Origin: Trissonchulus latispiculum
Lineage: Eukaryota > Nematoda > Enoplea > Enoplida > Ironidae
DNA length: 64,000 nucleotides
Reading direction: 5' to 3'
Assembly (NCBI GenBank): GCA_030248195.1
Contig: JASAND010000719.1
Span: forward strand, 1-64,000
Shown: one piece after another, positions 57,964-64,000 of the stretch
Layout: the number at the start of each line of letters is the position of its first letter
How positions within the stretch are numbered: the first letter of the stretch is position 1
Program-made: the position numbers and the translations under genes
Notes under the pieces: model-generated
Databases searched by the model: none
Told to the model about the DNA's origin: nothing
Seen by the model: the letters and a program-made list of their open reading frames with translations, nothing else

Positions 57964-59693
57964 CTGAAATACGAAACAAAAGTTAATTAAAAAGTTAAAT
58001 AGTTAAATAGTTTAAAAATTTATAATACGTCAATAATTAGACTTAATGATCTAGACAAAGTGCACCATCTAAGAGTTAGCATTGACGTTATTTAACAATT
58101 GCGTACATTAAGACACAGGCAAAAATCTTTCCTACATACACTTCGCTAGGGAAAAATGTAAAACCACAGAACACTGTTTTCCACAGTATGCTTTCCCTGC
58201 TAAATAGAGACAGCATTTTAACATTAAGTTTGGACACGCCTGAAAGAATGCCTTAGGAAGGTTGCTTGGGACTTTAAGGGCTTTAAGCAACTGAAAGAGG
58301 CTTAAGGCTAAGACCTCCTTTTCCTGTTCAAATTACATAAACTAGGATAGACAATAATGGGAAAGACTTTTGCGTAGGCTAAGAAATTTATTGACGAAAG
58401 CTAGAAGTCTGGCCGGCCATTTACCTAAATGATGACTCTTAAATGTGGCCAACAAGGAACTGGTTTTGGCACAGGATCAGATGAAAAATATCCCTTTTGG
58501 CGCGAACTTTAGCACTAGATATGTAGTTCCGACGGCATTGTCAGTCGAAGTAAAAATCTTCCAAACAGTTTACTTATTTTTAACCAATTGGCTACCCGAC
58601 AAGCACAAGTAATTGTCGCTTGGGTTCCGTCAGCCATACCCGCCATTATAGGCCTCGAAAAACCTCGCCAAACCCGTTTAGCAAAGTTGTAGGTCTAGAA
58701 TACGTCTTCTCAGGCGAAACCAACTAACCTAACTATCAGCCTAACTAAATACTGCCTAGATAAATTACATAATAAAATACATATGTCAATTACAAGACGT
58801 CAGCTTGAGCAGTCAAACCCAACACACAATACAGACAAAAACGTACCAAAACTAATGGTACCGCGGAATGAACTCAGCACAGAAACCACCTTGGGATGAT
58901 CACAGCTCCCAGGAGCGTATTCCAAACAAGAGAGGTGTTTCCGGATGAATCATTATTAGCTTTTTGAAAATAGGACGAATTATCAATGGAACGACAGTGA
59001 CACACACTGAAATGATATGCAAATTTCGTGGGTAACCTTCTGGAAGACAAGGATAAGGAAACGCGTAGGGCCGGCTGCAGCCAGCCAAGTGCGCCCCAGT
59101 AGCGATTCTAAAATGGTTGTTATCAATGCGATCGAAAACTTAAGTTGAACCGGGAGTGATTCCATACACTGATTCACTCCGGAGAATCGTCCAATGTGCA
59201 CCGCTAATGGTTACTCGCTGAATCCATCGAAGCAAAGGCGGGGAAAACTTGCACCTTAAATTGAAAGTAAAACAAGTGCAAGTGTGAAGTGAAAGGCAGA
59301 TCGTGTCCAGTTAGCTGTGCGTAAAAGCTGCAAAATAAAAATAAAACAATTAGTGTGCTGTGCTGACCTGAAAAATTAAAGTGTAAATTAAAATGTGTAT
59401 ACCTAAACTGAAAGACCTAAAACTAACTAAAACAGACAATAGTACCGGAGGCATGGAAGACAAAATGTGAAAGTTTCAGAGATATGTACGTATACGTACG
59501 TATGTATATACTCCGGGAGAGACTAACTTTTAGAATTTTTTTAAAAAATCATTTAAAGCCGAATTTAAATAAATCTGACGAATTTGAATCGGACGAAAAG
59601 TAAAACAAAACAGCTTTGAAAAATTTCTTTCAAAAAATGTTTTTCTTTGAAAAAGAACTTTCAACAAATTAACCGGGCCAAGCAAACGACATA
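57964..59693. other. Unresolved 5' region of the MYND gene
   Basis: The first coding exon of the minus-strand gene should be here or further right and must end with two bases of a codon. Minus-strand frames between 58900 and 59201 (one with a hydrophobic N-terminus) were examined, but none has a clean donor in the needed phase. Nothing else is recognised. Confidence 0.35.
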
Positions 59694-60034
59694 CTAATCA
59701 ACCGGAATAACAGTGGCCATGACTCCGGGTTTACCCCCTCTTTTGAAAATTTGTTCGGGGTCCATATGGTTTTCAGCACATTGAAAAACAATTTCCTGAT
59801 TATCTTGGGCATGTTCAAGTAAATTCATGTCAAATGGAAAGTCCTCCTGAAAAAACGATTTACCCTTATGTATATCAACCACAAATGGCAAATCACGAGA
59901 AAATTTGTTTGAAAGAAGTTGTACCGGAGGGAGGCACCTCGTCCCCCGGACAGCATGGGGGGTATGGGGCACAGCCCCGAAACTCCGGGGACGGGAGTAT
60001 CCCCACATCTACGTACATCACCGCAGGCGCGTCG

Positions 60035-60420
60035 TTACACCAATTTGCAACAAATTCCGAGCAAATTTCGGCTGATGACAATAATGGGTGGTATGTCCAC
60101 CTCATTTGTAGAAAATAACAAATCCCAATGAAAACTTTTCATGAAATCGGTTCCTATGAGCATCTCACGAGAAAAGTCAGGAGCCATATGAAAAGACCAC
60201 CCATATTCTTTACACCCCACCGTGAAGATTACGAAAACTTTGGCAGAAATTTTTAACGGCGCGTCGCTAGATGTCACTGCGGTGATGGGGTCCGGTTTAT
60301 GAAATTGAACATTGGCGCCCCCTACAATATCCTCTTAACTGTGCGGGGACTGATAATGTATATGCATGCCCCAGAGTCGATAATAGCCAAAATTTTGGTC
60401 CCCCCGGAGGTGGCGAGTAT
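60035..60420 (-). pseudogene. Retropepsin-like aspartic protease domain, broken
   Basis: ILAIIDSGAC at 60358-60390 carries the catalytic D-S-G-A motif of retroviral-type proteases (60367-60378). The frame then ends at a stop near 60322 and resumes in another frame, where LIGTDFMKSF near 60165-60135 matches the usual C-terminal part. A frameshift therefore divides the domain. It would process Gag if intact. Confidence 0.65.
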
Positions 60421-60999
60421 GGCTGGCATATTGTCTGTTGCCGCCAGTACTTGCTCGGATTCAATTCCGGTGGACCCTCCCGGAGTTACTGCATCTGATG
60501 TTGGTTCTCCCATTGGGGTTTTTTCTAACTCCTGTAGTGCCGTTGGACTGACAGGTTCTTCAGTTTCTGTTCCTACAGAAATAGTTTCGGGCCGGTAGCA
60601 ACAAGGGGCAGTCGCACCCCCTAGTATGGGAGAAAACTCCGCGGTCCATGAGGGAGGAGGCTGTCTTTTGTCGAGCATGACTGAGTCGAATTCCGACTGA
60701 TTTGAACATAAACGTTGCAGTAAAGATGCCATTTCTTGCATTTGGTTTGACAGGGCCTGATAATATTCTTGCATAAAATTAAAAGTATCTCTGTGAATGG
60801 CCCGCAAGGTAGTAAAGTTTTGAGCCATTTTTGAAAAAAACATTCCACAACTGGAACTCCGTAAAAGTATAATCAAAATCTAGAATATTTGATGAGTCGA
60901 CTGAATTGGACAGGTAGTGGTCAGGCTCAGAGGGGCCCTCCCTCCCTGGAGAAGCTTCGCCACCAAGCGGATCAGAAACCATCCCAATTTGGAACTGGC

Positions 61000-61560
61000 T
61001 CAAAATTTGATTAGCCTGCTCCGCTGTAACCCCATGTGAAGTCGGAGGTGCCCTCCCAGTAGAAGGAGGTGCAGCCGGAGCTGAAACCCCCGAATCCGAG
61101 GCTCGTACAAAATTTTGAAAAAGTTCCGGAACACCTGCATTTTGCATATGTACGGTACGTTGGTATGGGGCCGGAGTTGTAGTGGCCGGAGCTGAAATTG
61201 CCGTTGGCTGAGAATTTTGCCCGCCCACATAGCCACCCTGATTTCCCAAGTTTGGTGGGGGTGGAAGGGCCGGAGCAGGAGCAGAAAATTGAACTGGGGC
61301 GAGTTGGTAGGTGGGAGTCCGTCCTGTGACGAGAGAGGAGCCGGGGCATAATTTATGGGGTGAAATGGTTGCTGGTAGGGAGAAGGTCCTGCATACTGAA
61401 CAGAGTACGTATTTGACATGTAAGTTACGTTATCAACTCTTTCCAGGGAAGGACGGTTTTTATAGCCCGGGGGAGCCATGGACGAATAACGGTCCCAACA
61501 TTTTTCCGGTGGGTGACCGCGTCTTGTACAGTATGTGCACGGGGCATAAAGCTTTTTCCC
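61000..61560 (-). pseudogene. Nucleocapsid zinc-knuckle and Pro/Tyr-rich region of the gag relic
   Basis: The CCHC knuckle CTYCTRRGHPPEKC (61498-61539) fits C-x2-C-x4-H-x4-C and would bind the element's RNA. The same frame stays open to about 61000 as a Pro/Tyr/Asn-rich tail. Upstream capsid text is in a different frame. Confidence 0.7.
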
Positions 61561-61719
61561 TTTTTTCTTGGTTCCACTTACTCAAGGCTTCTTGGATATG
61601 TTGTTCAAACCAGTTTTTCATTTCTCGGAACCCCAGACGAGAAGCTGCGACTTCCAAGTTCGACTATTATGGAATGTCGGAATTTTTTGAGGTTGCGGTT
61701 TTTAGCGGTGCCCCCCTCC

Positions 61720-62166
61720 TCAACATAATAAATTGTCAAGCCATAGGATAGAGTGTCCCCCCGTGTCCCCCCGTGTCCGAGAGAGTGTCCGGGGGCGTCC
61801 CTCCCGTGACTCCAAACGGTCTATGATCCGGCGAACATCTTGCATAGTGGGCTGTTCATCAACAAAAAGAGAAGCCAAAGCGGAAGCAAATTTGTCTTGG
61901 ATCCCTGCAAAGAGCTGCTGAACACATTCTTGTTCCCGCTCCTCCTGCGTATCCCAAAGGTCGAGGGCCATTGCCTGCAATTCGGAAATATAATGACGTA
62001 CTGATTCATTGGGGAGCTGCTTCCGGTGTGCAAATGCCGAAAGCCGCTCCCGAAACGAACGCTGTGGTTTTGGAAACTGTAATTTTAATAGTTCCAAAAA
62101 TTCTTCGTAAGATTCGACGACCTTTGGTCCGCATTTGGATGCAAAAATTTGGGCTTTCCCGGACAA
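61720..62166 (-). pseudogene. Capsid-like block of the gag relic
   Basis: About 148 codons read as a helical Gag capsid region with FLELLKLQFP, FRERLSAF and VRHYISELQAMA-type text, typical of LTR-retrotransposon capsids (retrotransposon Gag family). The stop near 61720 cuts it off from the zinc knuckle. Confidence 0.65.
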
Positions 62167-62949
62167 TTTATTCCATAACAGGCGCCCCCACTGGTTTTCC
62201 GGAATAGTGAACGACTACAGCGGACTTAAACTGGGGTAGCCAATCTTCGAAATATACGTATTTTGGGTCATAACGGGGCACATCCCTCAAAACTTCTAGT
62301 CAAATTTTAAAACAGAAATATCTGTGTTTTGCGTAGAGTACGGGGTAGACGGAAGAGAACCTTTAGTCTTTTTGGGTTTTCCCCCGACGTTGTCAATCGA
62401 ATACGGTAGGGACATCTGAAGTGGGGGAGAGGAGGGTGGGGGTCGCGGAGACGAGGGCGGAAACGTTGTTTCTTGAATACACGTATGTTTTGGTTGTACG
62501 CAGAAAACCGGTGGAGGACCCGCAGTTAAACTTTGTTGTACCGGAGGCAGGCCTCCCTGGGGACCACCTTCGCTTTCAGGAGGCAACACCACGCCCTTGA
62601 CCTCCCAGAAGCAGGACACAGGCGGGTGGTATCCCCCTGGATGCGAATCCTCCACAGGGTTTGCTATGCGATTCGGAGCCACAAAATCATTGTGCAAATC
62701 CGAGGCAGCAATTTGAGTTCCCCCGAACAAGTTTTGGTCGGATGAAATTTTGGCTGAATGAAAGGGGACTAGGGGTATTGCCCCCACCAATTTTCTGCTC
62801 CATATAGTGTGTGGGGATATTTTTTGGATTCGAAACCTCCCCGTCGACCAAAATAACCGAATTTTGACTATGGGCGGAATTACATACAGACCCATGTTCT
62901 GAACGTATAACATTTTCCCCAAAATGTTGTTGAGAATTTAAGCCTATGG

Positions 62950-63440
62950 GAGGGGGAGGGGTTCCGTTTCTGACCTGTCGGGAGAGTGTCCCGACAACGC
63001 CAGGCGGAACTGCAGCATTTTGCCCAAAATTTTGTTGAAAATTTGGACCTGTGAGAAGGGGAGGGGTTCCATTTTCGACCTGTCGGGAGAGTGTCCCGAC
63101 AACGTCGGAGGAGGAGACCCGAAGAGACCGGAACGAACTAGTATTTTGAGGAGGTTGAGCCCCCACACCCACTTGAACAGACTGAACGGGGTACTGATTT
63201 TGAGGTATAGAATCATTTAGAAGTTGTTGGGGAAGGGGGGTCTCTCTCCTGCTTGCCTGGACAACGGCCCAGGCACACTGTTAGAAGCAGCCCCATTTCC
63301 CAAAATATCTGAGGGTGAATGTAAGTTTTGATGTTGTTGGGGAAGGGGGGTCTCTCTCCGGCCTGCCCGGACAACGGCCCAGACACACTGTTCGAGGCAG
63401 CCCCATTCCCCAAAATAGCAGAAAGGACACTTTGAGTGCT
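62950..63440. repeat. Two tandem duplications in the gag N-terminal region
   Basis: GAGGGGTTCC...GACCTGTCGGGAGAGTGTCC occurs near 62957 and 63062 (period about 105), and GTTGTTGGGGAAGGGGGGTC with its following 65 bases occurs near 63225 and 63338 (period about 114). A further set of GGTCCCGAATTATTTTGGGG-type words lies at 63560-63670. They encode Pro-rich repeats in Gag. Confidence 0.7.
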
Positions 63441-64000
63441 CTGAGCAACATCAAAACAGGGAGAGATAAAGTTATCAAAAATTTTCTTGGAATTTTCTGG
63501 ATTAGAATAATCCAAATTTGGGGGAAATGTAATACCTGACTTGGCTTGAGAACCCGATTTTGGGGGGAGGGGTGGTACCAATTTTTGGGGGAAAGGTGGT
63601 CCCGAATTATTTTGGGGAGGGGTGGTCCCAAATTTTGGGGGAGAGGTGGTCCCGAATTATTTTGGAGGAATAATTCCCCCGGATCTCCGACCCCCCCGGT
63701 AAAAAATGTTTCCAATTTCCTGGTGCCCAATTCGGGGACATTTCGGAAAATAAGCGAACAATTTTATTTTTAAAGCGTTTTACAGTCCGGGTAAGCGGAC
63801 GAGAAAAGTCGGACATACTACTCACCTGTGAAAACGGTCGCCAGTGGTAAAGATTTGACTGAGTTATCTCGAATTAAAGATTGCAAATTCTGAGAGTGTG
63901 TGTATGTCCAACTCGCTAAGTCCGCTTACCCTAACCCACTACTAGACGCGCCAGCAATCTCAAAGTACCGCGAGTTTATTACTTTTGCACAAAACTATGG

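Larger units (their letters stand above)
59694..63825 (-). mobile_element. Decayed gag-protease retroelement
   Basis: Minus-strand reading gives, in order, a Pro-rich Gag N-terminal region (63825 to about 62296), a capsid-like block, a zinc knuckle and a retropepsin-like domain, as in gypsy-like elements. The frame changes several times, so it is not intact. No reverse transcriptase, RNase H or integrase follows the protease before the sequence loses coding character near 59694. The 5' LTR would lie at or beyond the window edge; TGGCGCG on the minus strand at 63947-63953 could be a primer-binding site, which is weak. Confidence 0.7.

Noticed and set aside
58900..59201. Minus-strand frames with a hydrophobic stretch, possible first exon of the MYND gene
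   Set aside because: No donor in the phase needed by the next exon stands out; two frames look equally plausible, so I did not extend the gene.

Overview
This is animal nuclear DNA. Its genes are split by GT-AG introns, it has AATAAA polyadenylation signals, and it carries a rhodopsin-family receptor, a chitin-binding mucin, a LINE, gypsy-type Gag remnants and many DNA-transposon relics. The multi-domain chitin-binding (CBM14) protein suggests an ecdysozoan such as an arthropod or tardigrade; the sequence does not let me go further. No bacterial operons, CRISPR arrays or viral genomes are seen.

Genes. (1) A complete three-exon class A GPCR lies on the plus strand (8573-10253). (2) A seven-exon minus-strand gene (43210 down to 36569) encodes a secreted protein of 1128 residues with four CBM14-type domains joined by Pro/Gly/Ser-rich linkers. 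(3) A minus-strand gene ends in a MYND-type zinc finger. Five exons (57963 down to 49684) join in one reading frame; its 5' end is unresolved. (4) A single-exon coding region for a 69-residue secreted Cys-rich peptide is on the minus strand (27260-27469). (5) Weaker candidates are a two-exon signal-peptide gene (49084-49529, plus), four phase-compatible exons with an acidic then Ser/Arg-rich product (17422-25204, plus), and one isolated terminal exon (16555-16772, plus).

Mobile DNA dominates the rest. At least five hAT-type elements carry dense short-motif arrays just inside their inverted termini, most with an 8-bp target-site duplication still readable. There is also a tandem run of inverted-terminal elements (10985-15397), a foldback element (15398-16515), a CACTA-like element with subterminal repeats (28035-28731), elements with TTAA or TA-type flanks, palindromic MITEs, a decayed small LTR element with gag (4110-5743), a larger decayed gag-protease element at the right edge (59694-63825), a LINE 3' end (47393-48170) and tRNA-like relics. 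Many sit in introns of genes 2 and 3, and several are nested.

Layout: 1-8.5 kb non-coding with two MITEs and a gag relic; 8.5-10.4 kb GPCR; 10.9-16.5 kb repeat block; 16.5-25.2 kb weak gene candidates among transposons; 25-36 kb repeats plus the Cys-rich peptide; 36.5-43.2 kb chitin-binding gene; 43-49 kb non-coding with a LINE; 49-58 kb MYND gene; 59.7-64 kb retroelement. The genes appear to be unrelated neighbours rather than one pathway. All gene structures come from reading splice sites and phases by eye, without transcripts.
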